Shown one piece after another: positions 45,795 through 59,679 of a stretch of 64,000 nt of DNA (positions are counted from its first letter, which is position 1; each line of letters begins with the position of its first letter). The stretch spans positions 1,657,001-1,721,000 of the forward strand of contig NZ_CP106793.1 of the NCBI RefSeq assembly GCF_025642135.1. Reading direction: 5' to 3'. The notes under the pieces were generated by a model. It had not been told where the DNA came from and made no database searches. It saw nothing but the letters and a program-made list of their open reading frames with translations. Origin of the DNA: Streptomyces cynarae (lineage in GTDB: Bacteria; Actinomycetota; Actinomycetes; Streptomycetales; Streptomycetaceae). The position numbers were made by a program, and so were the translations under genes.

Positions 45795-46730
45795 TCAGAC
45801 ACCCCCCAGGGTCTCCGCGGCGCCGATGCGCACCCCGCGCGCCCAGTCCGCGGCCTTCATCGGCTTCTTGCCCTGGGCCTGCACCCACACCAGTTCGACC
45901 GCGTGCGAACCGGTGCCGACGTGCACGTTGTTCTTGCCGACGGACAGCCGCCCGGGTGCGAGGTCCGTCACCTCGGGACGGGGCGTGACCTGGATGAGCT
46001 TGAGCCGCTCCCCGCGGAAGGTCGTCCAGGCGCCGGGTGCGGGTGTGCAGCCGCGCACCACGCGGTCGACGCGCAGCGCGGGCGCGGACCAGTCGACCTG
46101 CGCGTCCTCGACGGTGATCTTCGGGGCGAGCGTGACGCCGTCGGCGGGCTGCGGCACGGCCTTGAGGGTGCCGTCCTCGATGCCGTCCATGGTGGCCTCG
46201 AGGAGTCCGGCACCGGCGAAGGCGAGCCGGGTGAGCAGGTCGCCGCTGGTGTCGGTGGGCCGGATCCGCTCGGTGACGGTGCCGTAGACGGGACCGGAGT
46301 CCAGGCCCTCCTCGATGAGGAAGGTGGAGGCACCCGTGATCTCGTCGCCCGCCATGATGGAGTGCTGCACGGGGGCGGCGCCGCGCCAGGCGGGCAGCAG
46401 GGAGAAGTGCAGGTTGACCCAGCCGTGGGCGGGGATGTCGAGGGCGACACGGGGCAGGAGCGCGCCGTAGGCGACGACGGGGCAGCAGTCGGGCGCGATC
46501 TCCCTGAGGCGTGCGAGGAAGTCCTCGTCCCGCGGCCTGTTCGGCTTGAGGACCTCGATACCGGCCTCCTCCGCCCGCTCGGCGACGGGACTGGCGACGA
46601 GCCTGCGCCCGCGCCCGGCCGGTGCGTCGGGCCGGGTGACGACGGCGGCCACCTCATGCCGGCCCGACGCGATCAGAGCGTCCAGCGCGGGAACGGCGAC
46701 CTCGGGGGTACCTGCGAAGACGAGCTTCAT
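45795..46730 (-). CDS. fmt: methionyl-tRNA formyltransferase
   Basis: Formylates initiator Met-tRNA. 311 residues: N-terminal formyltransferase domain starting [16 protein letters not shown] with the family signature [19 protein letters not shown] (about 108-126), and a C-terminal OB-like domain (about 205-305). ATG at 46730 matches the family start. Upstream of rsmB by 134 bp on the same strand. Confidence 0.95.
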   Translation of the reverse strand: MKLVFAGTPEVAVPALDALIASGRHEVAAVVTRPDAPAGRGRRLVASPVAERAEEAGIEVLKPNRPRDEDFLARLREIAPDCCPVVAYGALLPRVALDIPAHGWVNLHFSLLPAWRGAAPVQHSIMAGDEITGASTFLIEEGLDSGPVYGTVTERIRPTDTSGDLLTRLAFAGAGLLEATMDGIEDGTLKAVPQPADGVTLAPKITVEDAQVDWSAPALRVDRVVRGCTPAPGAWTTFRGERLKLIQVTPRPEVTDLAPGRLSVGKNNVHVGTGSHAVELVWVQAQGKKPMKAADWARGVRIGAAETLGGV

Positions 46731-46931
46731 GGGTGGGTGACGGCCTCTCGGGCGGGAGTTCTGACGGACCCACAGGTCCCGGCCGGACCGGGCCTGCGGG
46801 CGGCGCACCAGTCTAGGACGTGGCGGGGCGCGCCCGGCCGCACGCGGGGGCTCGCAGCGCACGCCATCCGCCGGGGGCGTACGCATATGCTCTTACGCCC
46901 CCGCAGCGTGACCACAGGCCCGAATGCGCGT

Positions 46932-47543
<612 letters not shown>

Positions 47544-47559
47544 GGCCGCCCCTTCTGCT

Positions 47560-47586
47560 CTGCCTCCCGGCCGCACCGGGAGGCAG
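47560..47586. terminator. bidirectional terminator between 47010 gene and priA
   Basis: CTGCCTCCCGG (47560-47570) and CCGGGAGGCAG (47576-47586) form an 11-bp stem with a 5-nt loop between two convergent genes. Confidence 0.8.
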
Positions 47587-47648
47587 TCCCGTCGGGAGCC
47601 GCACGACCGGTCGGCTCCGTTCCCGGTGCCCCTGCCCGATCGCGGCCC

Positions 47649-49796
47649 TCACCCGATGTCCGGCGGATCGATCCGGATCCGTACCGCGTCACCGCCGGCC
47701 CGCGCCGTCCGGGTGGCCAGCGCGGTCTTCAGGGCGGTCGCCAGTGCGGCCCCGCTCCCGGGCGGTACGCGGACCAGTGCCCGCTCCCAGCGCTCCCCCG
47801 GCGGCGGCCCCCGACCCTGCGGGGCCGCCCGGCTTCGGTCACCGGCAGCGGGACGGGCCCCAGCACCTCTGCGGCAGGCGGGAGACGGGCGCCGGCGAGG
47901 AAGTCCGCGACGGCCTCGGCCGGTCCCGACACCGCCGCCATCCGCGACACCGGTGGAAACCCCAGCTCCGCCCGCTCGGCCAGTTCACGCACGGCGTGCC
48001 CGACGGGATCCCACCGGACGAGCGCCTGCACGGGCCGTAGCGTCGGCTCGGCGACGATCACGACCGTGCCGCCCACGGTCTGCGGCCGCACCAGCGCGCT
48101 CGCGCCGATCCACCGCCGCAGAGCGTCCTCGCCCGCCCGCAGATCAGGCCGGCCCAGCATGGCCCATCCGTCCAGGAGCAGCGCCGCGGCGTACCCGCCC
48201 TCGGCGACGGGCTCGGCCCCCGGTGTGCTGACCACCAGGGCGGGCGTCCCCGGCACCGTGTCCAGTACCTGCTCGCGCCCCGAGGTCCGCACCGGAACGG
48301 CCGGGAAGGCCCGCCCCAGCTCCTCGGCGGTCCGCCGCGCCCCCACGATCTGGGCCCGCAGCCGGAACCCGCCGCACTCCGGACAGTGCCAGGCGCTCTC
48401 CTCCCGCCCGCACCAGCCGCACCTCAGCTCCCCGGCCTCCTGCCCCGCCAGCGGCCCGGCGCAGTGCGGCAGCGCGCGGGGCCCGGCACTGCGCGCAGGC
48501 CATCCGGGGCACATAGCCGCGCCGGGGCACCTGCACCAGAACCGGTCCGTGCCGCAGTCCCTCCCGCGCGACCTCCCAGGCGAGCGTGGGCAGCCGCGCG
48601 GCCCGCGCCGCCTCGTCGCGTGCGAGGTCCCTGTCGCCCACCGTCCGTACGAGCGGTGCGGTGGCGCGCACCTGCTCGCGGTCGGCGACCAGCGGTGCGG
48701 CCCATCCGCTCTCCACCAGCTGGGCGGCCTCGACGGTGCAGGTCCAGCTCCCGAGCAGGAAGCCGCACTTCTCGCGGGTGGCGCGCAACTCCAGCACCTC
48801 CCGGACATGGGGGAAGGGGGCGTGCTCGTCGCTGTGACTGTCGTCGCCGTCGTCCCACACGACGACGAGCCCCAGGTTCCGCACGGGCGCGAACATGGCG
48901 GCCCGTGTCCCGACGACGGCCCGCACGGCCCCCCTGCGCACGGCGAGCCATTCCCTGTACCGCCGCTCCTGTCCGGCGTCGGCGGTCAGCACTGCATGCT
49001 GCCCCTCCCCGATCAACTCCCGCAGCGCGGTGTCGACCCGTGCCACGGCCCGTCCGGCGGGCACGACGACCAGGGCGCCCCGCCCGGAGGCGAGCGTGGC
49101 CTGCACGGCCCGGGCGATCTCCTGCGCCCACTGGGGCCCGGGCAGGGCGGTCCACACGGCCCGGGGCAGGCCACCGGAGGCCAGCGACCGCAGGAAGTCC
49201 GCGCCCCGCCGGTACCGCCGCCACGATCCGGGCTCCGGCGCGGACGGAGGCGCCGGCGGCGCACCCGACTCAGCGGCCTCCGCGCGCGCGTGGCGTGGCG
49301 GGACCGCGAGCTGGAGTACGTCCGCGAGGCTGCCGGCATAACGGTCGGCGACGGCGCGGGCGAGGCCCAGCAGCTCGGGCGTAAGGACGGGCTCGGGTGA
49401 CACGACCTGCGCGAGCGCCGCGAGGGGCCCCGCGTAGTCGGACTCGGCCACCCGCTCGACCAGAAACCCGTCGATGAGCCCGCCGCCCTCTCGCCGCCCC
49501 TCCCGCACCGTGCGCCCGCCGGCTCCGAACCGCACCCGGACCCTGACCCCTGGCCGGGCGACGGCGTCGAGCTCCTCCGGCACGGCGTAGTCGAAGTAGC
49601 GGTCCAGATGCAGCACGCCCTTGTCGACCACCACCCGCGCGACGGGCAGTTCCTTCGCCGGCGAGGCCCCCCGCCAGGTCCGCGGCTTGGCCCGGGGCGC
49701 CTTGGCCTTGCGCACCGCGTCCCGCAGCAGGGCAAGCTGCTCGGGCGGCGCGGCGTCCGACCCGCCCGCCCGCTGCTGCCTGTTCTCGCTGCTCAC
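47649..49796 (-). pseudogene. priA: primosomal protein N' (PriA), apparent frameshifts
   Basis: From GTG 49796 the frame codes a normal actinobacterial PriA (VVVDKGVLHLDRYFDYAVPEE near the start) up to YVPRMACAQCRAP at about 48485. It then shifts, continues with ELRCGWCGREESAWHCPECG, shifts again near 47808-47812 (run of five C), and ends VRIRIDPPDIG at 47649. Three added bases restore the zinc-cysteine motif and the usual end; total length fits 717 codons. The Walker A is degenerate (ASGRGALVVVPAG), as known for actinobacterial PriA, which lack helicase motifs. Because priA is needed for replication restart, sequence error is the likeliest cause. Confidence 0.88.
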
Positions 49797-49913
49797 GCTT
49801 GCATTCTTACCAAACGCCACTGACAGCGACGTCCGCCGAGACGGGCCCGCCCGCGCAGGGCCCGTCCTTCGCATCAGGCCGTCGCGAACCCAGGCCTCTG
49901 GGCCACCGGGCCC

Positions 49914-49936
49914 CGCCCCGCTCTGCGGGGCGTTTT
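49914..49936 (+). terminator. intrinsic terminator reading on the plus strand
   Basis: CGCCCCG (49914-49920), loop CTCTG, CGGGGCG (49926-49932), then TTTT. All neighbouring genes are on the minus strand, so no annotated transcript uses it. Confidence 0.5.
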
Positions 49937-49944
49937 CCACGCGC

Positions 49945-49979
49945 CGAGGCCCGGCCACCCAGAAGGGTGCCGGGCCTCG
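49945..49979 (-). terminator. terminator after metK
   Basis: CGAGGCCCGG (49945-49954) pairs with CCGGGCCTCG (49970-49979), with an inner CACCC/GGGTG extension, 20 nt after the metK stop. Confidence 0.8.
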
Positions 49980-49999
49980 CGACAACCGTGCTGGAGGGC

Positions 50000-51208
50000 T
50001 TACAGACCCGCCGCCTTGCGCAGGGCCTCCACCCGGTCCGTGCGCTCCCAGGTGAAGTCTGGCAGCTCGCGGCCGAAGTGTCCGTACGCCGCGGTCTGGG
50101 CGTAGATGGGACGGAGCAGGTCGAGGTCGCGGATGATCGCGGCCGGGCGGAGGTCGAAGACCTCGGTGATCGCGTGCTCGATCTTCTCGGCGTCGACCTT
50201 GGCCGTGCCGAAGGTCTCCACGAACAGACCCACCGGCTCGGCCTTGCCGATCGCGTACGCCACCTGGACCTCGCAGCGGGAGGCCAGGCCCGCGGCGACC
50301 ACGTTCTTGGCGACCCAGCGCATCGCGTACGCGGCCGAGCGGTCCACCTTGGACGGGTCCTTGCCGGAGAAGGCGCCACCGCCGTGGCGGGCCATGCCGC
50401 CGTACGTGTCGATGATGATCTTCCGGCCGGTCAGGCCCGCGTCACCCATCGGGCCGCCGATCTCGAAGCGGCCGGTGGGGTTGACCAGCAGGCGGTAGCC
50501 GTCGGTCTCGATCTTGATGCCGTCGTCCAGCAGCGCCTTCAGCTCCGGCTCGACCACGAACTCGCGGATGTCGGGGGCGAGCAGCGAGTCCAGGTCGATG
50601 TCGCTCGCGTGCTGCGAGGAGACGACCACCGTGTCCAGACGGACCGCCTTGTCACCGTCGTACTCGATGGTGACCTGCGTCTTGCCGTCCGGGCGCAGGT
50701 AGGGGATCGTGCCGTTCTTGCGGACGTCGGACAGGCGCTTGGACAGGCGGTGCGCCAGGAAAACCGGCAGCGGCATCAGCGTCGGCGTCTCGTCCGACGC
50801 GTAGCCGAACATCAGGCCCTGGTCACCGGCGCCCTGCCGGTCCAGTTCGTCGTCGTCGCCCTCGACACGGGTCTCGTACGCCGTGTCCACACCCTGCGCG
50901 ATGTCCGGGGACTGCGCGCCGATCGACACCGACACACCACAGGACGCGCCGTCGAAGCCCTTCTTCGACGAGTCGTAGCCGATCTCGAGGATCTTGTTGC
51001 GAACCAGCGTCGCGATGTCCGCGTACGCCTTGGTCGTGACCTCACCGGCCACGTGTACCAGGCCGGTCGTGATCAGCGTCTCCACGGCGACCCGGGACGT
51101 CGGGTCCTCGCGCAGAAGCGCGTCGAGAATGGTGTCGCTGATCTGGTCAGCGATCTTGTCGGGGTGGCCCTCGGTCACGGACTCCGAGGTGAACAGGCGA
51201 CGGGACAC
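50000..51208 (-). CDS. metK: S-adenosylmethionine synthetase
   Basis: Makes SAM from methionine and ATP. 402 residues with the start [19 protein letters not shown], the hexapeptide-type [12 protein letters not shown] (about 126-137) and the P-loop-like [16 protein letters not shown] (about 276-291). Complete and canonical. No SAM riboswitch was recognised in the 239-bp upstream gap. The enzyme supplies methyl groups for, among others, the rsmB product. Confidence 0.97.
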   Translation of the reverse strand: MSRRLFTSESVTEGHPDKIADQISDTILDALLREDPTSRVAVETLITTGLVHVAGEVTTKAYADIATLVRNKILEIGYDSSKKGFDGASCGVSVSIGAQSPDIAQGVDTAYETRVEGDDDELDRQGAGDQGLMFGYASDETPTLMPLPVFLAHRLSKRLSDVRKNGTIPYLRPDGKTQVTIEYDGDKAVRLDTVVVSSQHASDIDLDSLLAPDIREFVVEPELKALLDDGIKIETDGYRLLVNPTGRFEIGGPMGDAGLTGRKIIIDTYGGMARHGGGAFSGKDPSKVDRSAAYAMRWVAKNVVAAGLASRCEVQVAYAIGKAEPVGLFVETFGTAKVDAEKIEHAITEVFDLRPAAIIRDLDLLRPIYAQTAAYGHFGRELPDFTWERTDRVEALRKAAGL

Positions 51209-51447
51209 AACGCTCCCTGGGGTTGCAGCGGCTGCTGGCTGATCATGGGCGGACGGGACGGGGGCTGCGCCCGGCGTCGTCCGAGAAACAGTTTATCGGT
51301 CGCGCTCTGCCACCGGCCCAGGTGTCTCGCCTCTCGGGAGCCCTGTGACCTGCGGCACGGGCATTCTGCCGAATGCCCAGCGCTCTTTCCAGGGTCGCCA
51401 CGCGGCAATGTCCGGGGCTTGAACGAGCCGTGAAGTACAGGACATGT

Positions 51448-52650
51448 TCAGGTGAGGCGGTGAGAGACGAGGTCCCACACCGTCTCGGCGAGGGCCTCCT
51501 TGGGCCCGTGCGGCACCGGGGTCTCGCTGCCGTCGGCGCCCAGCACGACCGCCTCGTTCTCCTCGGAGCCGAACGTCTTGCGCTCCCCCACCTCGTTCAC
51601 CACGAGCAGGTCGCAGCCCTTGCGCGCCAGCTTCGCCCGGCCGTTCGCCAGCACGTCGTCGGTCTCCGCGGCGAAGCCGACGACGATCTGGTCCGGGCGG
51701 GCGCGGTCGGCCGAGATCTCCGCCAGGATGTCGGGGTTCCTGACCAGGGTGACGGGCTCCGGGTCCTGCCCGTCCTTCTTCTTGATCTTCCCCGGTGCGT
51801 AGGTCGCCGGGCGGAAGTCCGCCACCGCCGCCGCCATCACCACGGCGTCGGCGTCCGCGGCCGCCTTGAGGACCGCCTCGCGCAGCTGCACCGCGGTCTC
51901 CACCGGTATGACGTCGACTCCGGCCGGGTCGGGCAGGCCCGTGTTCGCGGCGATCAGGGTGACGCGGGCGCCGCGGGCCGCGGCCGTGCGCGCGAGGGCG
52001 TAGCCCTGCTTGCCGGAGGAGCGGTTGCCGAGGAAGCGCACGGGGTCGAGGGGCTCACGGGTGCCGCCGGCGCTGACGACGACGTGCCGCCCCGCGAGGT
52101 CGGGCTCGCCGACGCCTCGGGCGAGTACCCGGCGGCAGATCTCGAAGATCTCGGCCGGTTCGGGCAGTCGGCCCTTGCCGGTGTCGACGCCGGTCAGCCG
52201 GCCGACCGCCGGTTCGATGACGACGGCGCCGCGGCGGCGCAGCGTCGCCACGTTCTCCTGTGTGGCCGGGTGCTCCCACATCTCCGTGTGCATGGCCGGG
52301 GCGAAGACGACCGGGCAGCGGGCGGTCAGGAGGGTGTTGGTGAGGAGGTCGTCGGCGAGGCCGTGGGCGGCCTTGGCGAGCGTGTCCGCGGTGGCCGGGG
52401 CGACCACCACCAGGTCGGCGCCCTGGCCGATGCGGACGTGCGGGACCTCGTGGACGTCGTCCCAGACCTCCGTGGAGACCGGGTTGCCGGAGAGGGCGGA
52501 CCAGGTGGCGGCGCCGACGAAGTGCAGCGCGGAGGCGGTCGGCACGACGCGGACGTCATGCCCGGACTCGGTCAGTCTGCGCAGCAGCTCGCACGCCTTG
52601 TAGGCGGCGATGCCGCCACTGACCCCCAGAACGACCTTCGGCTTGCCCAC
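51448..52650 (-). CDS. coaBC: bifunctional phosphopantothenoylcysteine decarboxylase/synthase
   Basis: 400 residues. The N-terminal CoaC half (1-180) binds FMN (LGVSGGIAAYKACELL) and has PAMHTEMW at the place of the PxMNxxMW motif, with His for Asn. The C-terminal CoaB half (about 190-400) has RFLGNRSSGKQGYALA and VEVIP-type CTP-binding elements. The pair turns phosphopantothenate into phosphopantetheine for coenzyme A. GTG at 52650 has GGGAGG upstream. Confidence 0.94.
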   Translation of the reverse strand: MGKPKVVLGVSGGIAAYKACELLRRLTESGHDVRVVPTASALHFVGAATWSALSGNPVSTEVWDDVHEVPHVRIGQGADLVVVAPATADTLAKAAHGLADDLLTNTLLTARCPVVFAPAMHTEMWEHPATQENVATLRRRGAVVIEPAVGRLTGVDTGKGRLPEPAEIFEICRRVLARGVGEPDLAGRHVVVSAGGTREPLDPVRFLGNRSSGKQGYALARTAAARGARVTLIAANTGLPDPAGVDVIPVETAVQLREAVLKAAADADAVVMAAAVADFRPATYAPGKIKKKDGQDPEPVTLVRNPDILAEISADRARPDQIVVGFAAETDDVLANGRAKLARKGCDLLVVNEVGERKTFGSEENEAVVLGADGSETPVPHGPKEALAETVWDLVSHRLT

Positions 52651-52712
52651 CGGGCCTCCCCGCACTCGACACCTGCACGCCGCGGCTCATCGGCGTACGC
52701 GTCCATGAGACA

Positions 52713-52747
52713 CCACAGGCCCGACAGTCTCGCTGCCGGGCCTGTGG
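52713..52747 (-). terminator. terminator between rpoZ and coaBC
   Basis: CCACAGGCCCG (52713-52723) pairs with CGGGCCTGTGG (52737-52747), an 11-bp stem with a 13-nt loop, 46 nt after the rpoZ stop. Confidence 0.75.
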
Positions 52748-52793
52748 AAAAGTCTACTGCGATCAGTAGATACTACTTATTGCCACCGCGTGG

Positions 52794-53066
52794 TCACTGG
52801 GCCGGGCCCTCGACGGACTCGGAGGTCAGCAGACCCGCGTTGATCTCACGCAGAGCGATCGAAAGCGGCTTCTCGTGGACGTGGGTGTCCACGAGCGGAC
52901 CGACGTACTCGAGGAGGCCCTCACCGAGCTGCGAGTAGTACGCGTTGATCTGGCGGGCCCGCTTGGCCGCGTAGATCACGAGGCTGTACTTCGAGTCGGT
53001 GGCCTCGAGGAGCTCGTCGATCGGCGGGTTGATGATGCCCTCGGGCGCGGTGATGGAAGAGGACAC
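52794..53066 (-). CDS. rpoZ: RNA polymerase omega subunit
   Basis: 90 residues, starting [19 protein letters not shown] with the omega core [20 protein letters not shown] (about 28-47) and the C-terminal [12 protein letters not shown]. Helps assemble RNA polymerase; in streptomycetes loss affects development and antibiotics. Located 51 nt after gmk, as in many bacteria. Confidence 0.95.
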   Translation of the reverse strand: MSSSITAPEGIINPPIDELLEATDSKYSLVIYAAKRARQINAYYSQLGEGLLEYVGPLVDTHVHEKPLSIALREINAGLLTSESVEGPAQ

Positions 53067-53117
53067 GCTCTACCTTCCGAAAGATGGGAAAGATCAGACC
53101 TGATCACACAACCCTGA

Positions 53118-53675
53118 TCACACAACGTTCATCAAGGCTAGCAGCTCGCGCGCCACGTCCTCGACCGAGGTGTTGACCAGGGTCTCGTCGAACTCGGGCT
53201 CGGCCGCCAGCTCTGTCTTGGCCGCCTCCAGGCGGCGCTCGATGACCTCGGGCGGCTCCGTGCCCCGCCCGGTGAGTCTGCGCACGAGCTCCTCCCAGGA
53301 GGGGGGAGCCAGGAACACGAGCTGCGCCTCGGGCATCGACTCGCGGACCTGCCGGGCACCCTGGAGGTCGATCTCCAGAAGGACCGGCACCCCGGCCTCC
53401 AGGTGCTCGATCACGGCGGCCCGCGGCGTCCCGTAGCGGTTGCCGGCGAACTCGGCCCACTCCAGCAGCTCGCCGTTGGCGATCAGCTTGTCCATCTCGT
53501 CGTCGGTGACGAAGAAGTAGTGGACTCCGTGCCGTTCACCGGGGCGGGGCGCGCGGGTCGTCGCCGACACCGAGAGCCAGACCTCGGGGTGTTCCTTGCG
53601 CATATGGGCGACGACCGTGCTCTTGCCGACCCCCGAGGGGCCGGAGAGCACGGTCAGCCGCGGACGTTCACTCAT
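53118..53675 (-). CDS. gmk: guanylate kinase
   Basis: Phosphorylates GMP to GDP. 185 residues: P-loop [14 protein letters not shown] (about 9-22), GMP-binding [19 protein letters not shown] (about 36-54) and the lid region [17 protein letters not shown]. Complete. Lies 37 nt downstream of the sIHF gene and upstream of rpoZ, a conserved gene order. Confidence 0.96.
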   Translation of the reverse strand: MSERPRLTVLSGPSGVGKSTVVAHMRKEHPEVWLSVSATTRAPRPGERHGVHYFFVTDDEMDKLIANGELLEWAEFAGNRYGTPRAAVIEHLEAGVPVLLEIDLQGARQVRESMPEAQLVFLAPPSWEELVRRLTGRGTEPPEVIERRLEAAKTELAAEPEFDETLVNTSVEDVARELLALMNVV

Positions 53676-53712
53676 GCAGCGATTATTCCAGCAATCCCGG
53701 AGTGCCCCGGAC

Positions 53713-54036
53713 TCAGCTGGCAGTGCCGCCGAACTCGCGCTCGAGAGAGGCGATCTGGTTGGAACCGAGGCCCCGCACGCGGCGGCTCTCGGAGATCCCG
53801 AGTCGCTCCATGATCTGCTTGGCGCGGACCTTGCCCACGCCCGGCAGGGACTCGAGGAGGGCGGAGACCTTCATCTTGCCGATGACGTCATTCTCCTGGC
53901 CCTGCTTGATGACCTCGTGAAGGGAGGCGCCGGAGTGCTTGAGTCGATTCTTGACCTCGGCCCGCTCCCGGCGAGCCGCGGCGGCCTTTTCGAGCGCGGC
54001 TGCGCGCTGTTCGGGGGTAAGGGGCGGAAGAGCCAC
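53713..54036 (-). CDS. sihf: actinobacterial integration host factor (sIHF/mIHF family)
   Basis: GTG at 54036 gives 107 residues, the length of S. coelicolor sIHF. Long N-terminal helix ([19 protein letters not shown]) followed by a helix-two-turns-helix domain with [20 protein letters not shown] (about 61-80). It binds DNA without strong sequence specificity, shapes the nucleoid and affects development and antibiotic production. It is unrelated to enterobacterial IHF. Confidence 0.95.
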   Translation of the reverse strand: MALPPLTPEQRAAALEKAAAARRERAEVKNRLKHSGASLHEVIKQGQENDVIGKMKVSALLESLPGVGKVRAKQIMERLGISESRRVRGLGSNQIASLEREFGGTAS

Positions 54037-54178
54037 GCCTACGTCACCTCGGATGTCGAACTGTCGGATACGGACCGGTGAGGAACCTAGTCGCCCCACA
54101 CCTGGGGAGCTACGAGCAACACGCTTGCCCGTTCTCCCCCACTGCCTTGAGGGCGCGGGAGGTGCCCTCACTCGTCGG

Positions 54179-54207
54179 AGACTAGCGGGCAAGTGCGCCA
54201 GAGTCAG
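54179..54207 (-). promoter_or_regulatory. candidate sIHF promoter
   Basis: On the minus strand CTGACT (54207-54202), 17 bp, then TAGTCT (54184-54179), about 143 bp before the sIHF start. A sigma-70-like layout; no gene lies in the 54037-54344 gap. Confidence 0.4.
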
Positions 54208-54344
54208 CGAGAACAGCGGAAAAGTCCTGGTCAGCCTCTGTTGAGACGGACCTTTCGGACATATTGCCCCGGATTTGAGGATGTATCCAGACCTCGAGCC
54301 GTGCTGGAGGACTCTTCCGCGCGCCCGTGCGCCCCGGCGAGGCG

Positions 54345-55190
54345 CTACTCGGCGTCCAGGGCGTCCCGGATCTCGTCTGCGAAGCGTTGCGCGGCGTCAC
54401 GCAGCGCGACGACATCGGGACCGTGACGAAGAACACCCCGGCTGACGTTCGGGACGACATTGCGGACCGCCGCGCCGAACACGGCCGGGAGATCGGCCGG
54501 AGTGGCCCCCTGGGCACCGATGCCGGGGGCGAGGAGCGGCCCGTTGATGTCCAGCTCGTACGACGACAGGTCGCCGAGGGTGGCGCCGACGACCGCGCCG
54601 AAGGAGCCGAGAGGCTCCTCCCCCGCGTTCTCGGCCGCGAGGTGGGCGAGGACCGTCGCTCCGACGTTCCGTCCGTCGGACCGCAGGGCGTGCTGCACCT
54701 CGCCGCCCTCCGGGTTGGAGGTGAGGGCGAGCACGAACAGCCCCGCTCCGCTCTCCCGCGCCAGCTCCACGGCCGGCTTCAGCGAGCCGTAGCCGAGGTA
54801 CGGCGAGACCGTGAGCGCGTCGGAGAACAGCGGGGCGTCCTTGTGCAGGAAGGACTCGGCGTACGCGGCCATGGTCGAGCCGATGTCGCCGCGCTTGGCG
54901 TCCATGACGACCAGCGCCCCGGCCGCCCGCGCCTCGGCGACCGCCTTCTCCAGGACGGCGACGCCGCGCGACCCGAACCGCTCGAAGAACGCGCTCTGCG
55001 GCTTGAGCACGGCGACCCGGTCGGCCATGGCCTCCACGACGGTGCGGCTGAACCGCTCCAGCCCGGCGACATCGTCGTTCAGGCCCCACTCGGTGAGCAG
55101 CGAGGCGTGCGGGTCGATCCCGACGCACAGCGGGCCGCGCTCGTCCATGGCGCGGCGCAGACGCGCGCCGAAGGGCTCCAGAGGACTCAT
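54345..55190 (-). CDS. pyrF: orotidine 5'-phosphate decarboxylase, type 2
   Basis: Converts OMP to UMP. 281 residues, larger than the E. coli enzyme and typical of the type-2 (mycobacterial) group, with PLCVGIDPHASLL (about 20-32), the catalytic VVMDAKRGDIGST (about 93-105) and PGIGAQGA near 218. Last gene of the pyr operon; its start overlaps the pyrD stop (ATGA). Confidence 0.96.
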   Translation of the reverse strand: MSPLEPFGARLRRAMDERGPLCVGIDPHASLLTEWGLNDDVAGLERFSRTVVEAMADRVAVLKPQSAFFERFGSRGVAVLEKAVAEARAAGALVVMDAKRGDIGSTMAAYAESFLHKDAPLFSDALTVSPYLGYGSLKPAVELARESGAGLFVLALTSNPEGGEVQHALRSDGRNVGATVLAHLAAENAGEEPLGSFGAVVGATLGDLSSYELDINGPLLAPGIGAQGATPADLPAVFGAAVRNVVPNVSRGVLRHGPDVVALRDAAQRFADEIRDALDAE

Positions 55191-56293
55191 GCGGCCTTCC
55201 TTACGTCGGCGCCGACGGCGTCGGCGAGGGTGGCGTACGGGCTCGTACGGAGGCGGGCGAGGAGTCCCTTGTGGATGGCCCGGCTCCAGAAGGGCCCCTC
55301 GTAGATGAAGGCGCTGTAGCCCTGCACCAGCGTGGCACCGGCCAGGATGCGCTGCCAGGCGTCCTCGGCGGTCTCGATGCCGCCGACGCCCACCAGGGTG
55401 ATGCGGTCGCCCACGCGCGCGTAGAGGCGCCGCAGCACCTCCAGGGAGCGCGTTTTCAGGGGCACGCCCGACAGTCCGCCGGTCTCCTTCACAAGTGCGG
55501 GCTGCGACCTCAGGCCGAGCCCCTCGCGCGCGATGGTGGTGTTCGTGGCGATGATCCCGTCCAGGCCCAGCTCCATCGCCAGGTCGGCGACGGCGTCGAT
55601 GTCCTCGTCGGCGAGATCCGGGGCGATCTTGACGAGGAGCGGTACGCGCCGCGCGGGGACCGTACGGTCCGCGGCCTCGCGGACGGCGGTCAGCAGCGGG
55701 CGCAGCACCTCGGTGGCCTGCAGGTTGCGCAGGCCCGGCGTGTTCGGGGAGGAGACGTTGACGACCAGGTAGTCGGCGTGGGGCGCGAGCCGCTCGGTCG
55801 ACTTCACGTAGTCCTGGGCGGCCTCGGCCTCCGGGACGACCTTGGTCTTGCCGATGTTGACGCCCACCACCGTCTTGAACACCGGCGTACGGGACGCCAG
55901 GCGCGCGGCGACGGCGAGCGACCCCTCGTTGTTGAAACCCATGCGGTTGATCAGCGCACGGTCCGCGACGAGGCGGAACAGCCGCTTCTTCGGGTTGCCG
56001 GGCTGCGGCTCCCCCGTCACCGTGCCGATTTCGACGTGGTCGAAGCCCAGCATCGACATCCCGTCGATCGCGACGGCGTTCTTGTCGAAGCCGGCGGCCA
56101 GCCCGAAGGGGCCGTGCATGCGCAGCCCGAAGGCCTCCGTGCGCAGCTCCTTGTAGCGGGGCGCGAGGGCGGCCGCCACGAAGGTGCGCAGCACGGGGAT
56201 GCGGGCGGCGAGGCGGATCCAGCGGAAGGCCAGGTAGTGGGCCTGCTCCGGGTCCATCCGCTGGAACACCAGGCGGAAGAAGAACTTGTACAT
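55187..56293 (-). CDS. pyrD: dihydroorotate dehydrogenase, quinone-dependent (class 2)
   Basis: Oxidises dihydroorotate to orotate at the membrane. ATG at 56293 gives 368 residues starting [19 protein letters not shown], the amphipathic N-terminus typical of class 2. FMN/substrate stretches: [16 protein letters not shown] (about 64-79), [16 protein letters not shown] (about 172-187, catalytic Ser), and [13 protein letters not shown]. Another start 27 nt upstream is possible. A strong hairpin separates it from carB. Confidence 0.95.
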   Translation of the reverse strand: MYKFFFRLVFQRMDPEQAHYLAFRWIRLAARIPVLRTFVAAALAPRYKELRTEAFGLRMHGPFGLAAGFDKNAVAIDGMSMLGFDHVEIGTVTGEPQPGNPKKRLFRLVADRALINRMGFNNEGSLAVAARLASRTPVFKTVVGVNIGKTKVVPEAEAAQDYVKSTERLAPHADYLVVNVSSPNTPGLRNLQATEVLRPLLTAVREAADRTVPARRVPLLVKIAPDLADEDIDAVADLAMELGLDGIIATNTTIAREGLGLRSQPALVKETGGLSGVPLKTRSLEVLRRLYARVGDRITLVGVGGIETAEDAWQRILAGATLVQGYSAFIYEGPFWSRAIHKGLLARLRTSPYATLADAVGADVRKAA

Positions 56294-56332
56294 GTCTCGG
56301 GAGTCCTCGGGAGTCCTCATGATGCTCATGAA

Positions 56333-56362
56333 GAGGGGGACACCGTTTTCGGTGTCCCCCTC
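56333..56362 (-). terminator. strong hairpin between carB and pyrD
   Basis: GAGGGGGACACCG (56333-56345) and CGGTGTCCCCCTC (56350-56362) form a perfect 13-bp stem with the loop TTTT, starting 8 nt after the carB stop. It may end part of the transcripts or protect the carB 3' end; pyrD starts 40 nt beyond it. Confidence 0.75.
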
Positions 56363-56370
56363 GTCGGCTG

Positions 56371-59671
<3,301 letters not shown>

Positions 59672-59679
<8 letters not shown>

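Noticed and set aside
51209..51447. SAM riboswitch upstream of metK
   Set aside because: No conserved SAM-riboswitch core could be recognised in this gap.
54182..54262. 26-codon leader ORF before sIHF
   Set aside because: Poor third-position G/C, no good ribosome site, and its stop overlaps the candidate -10 box.
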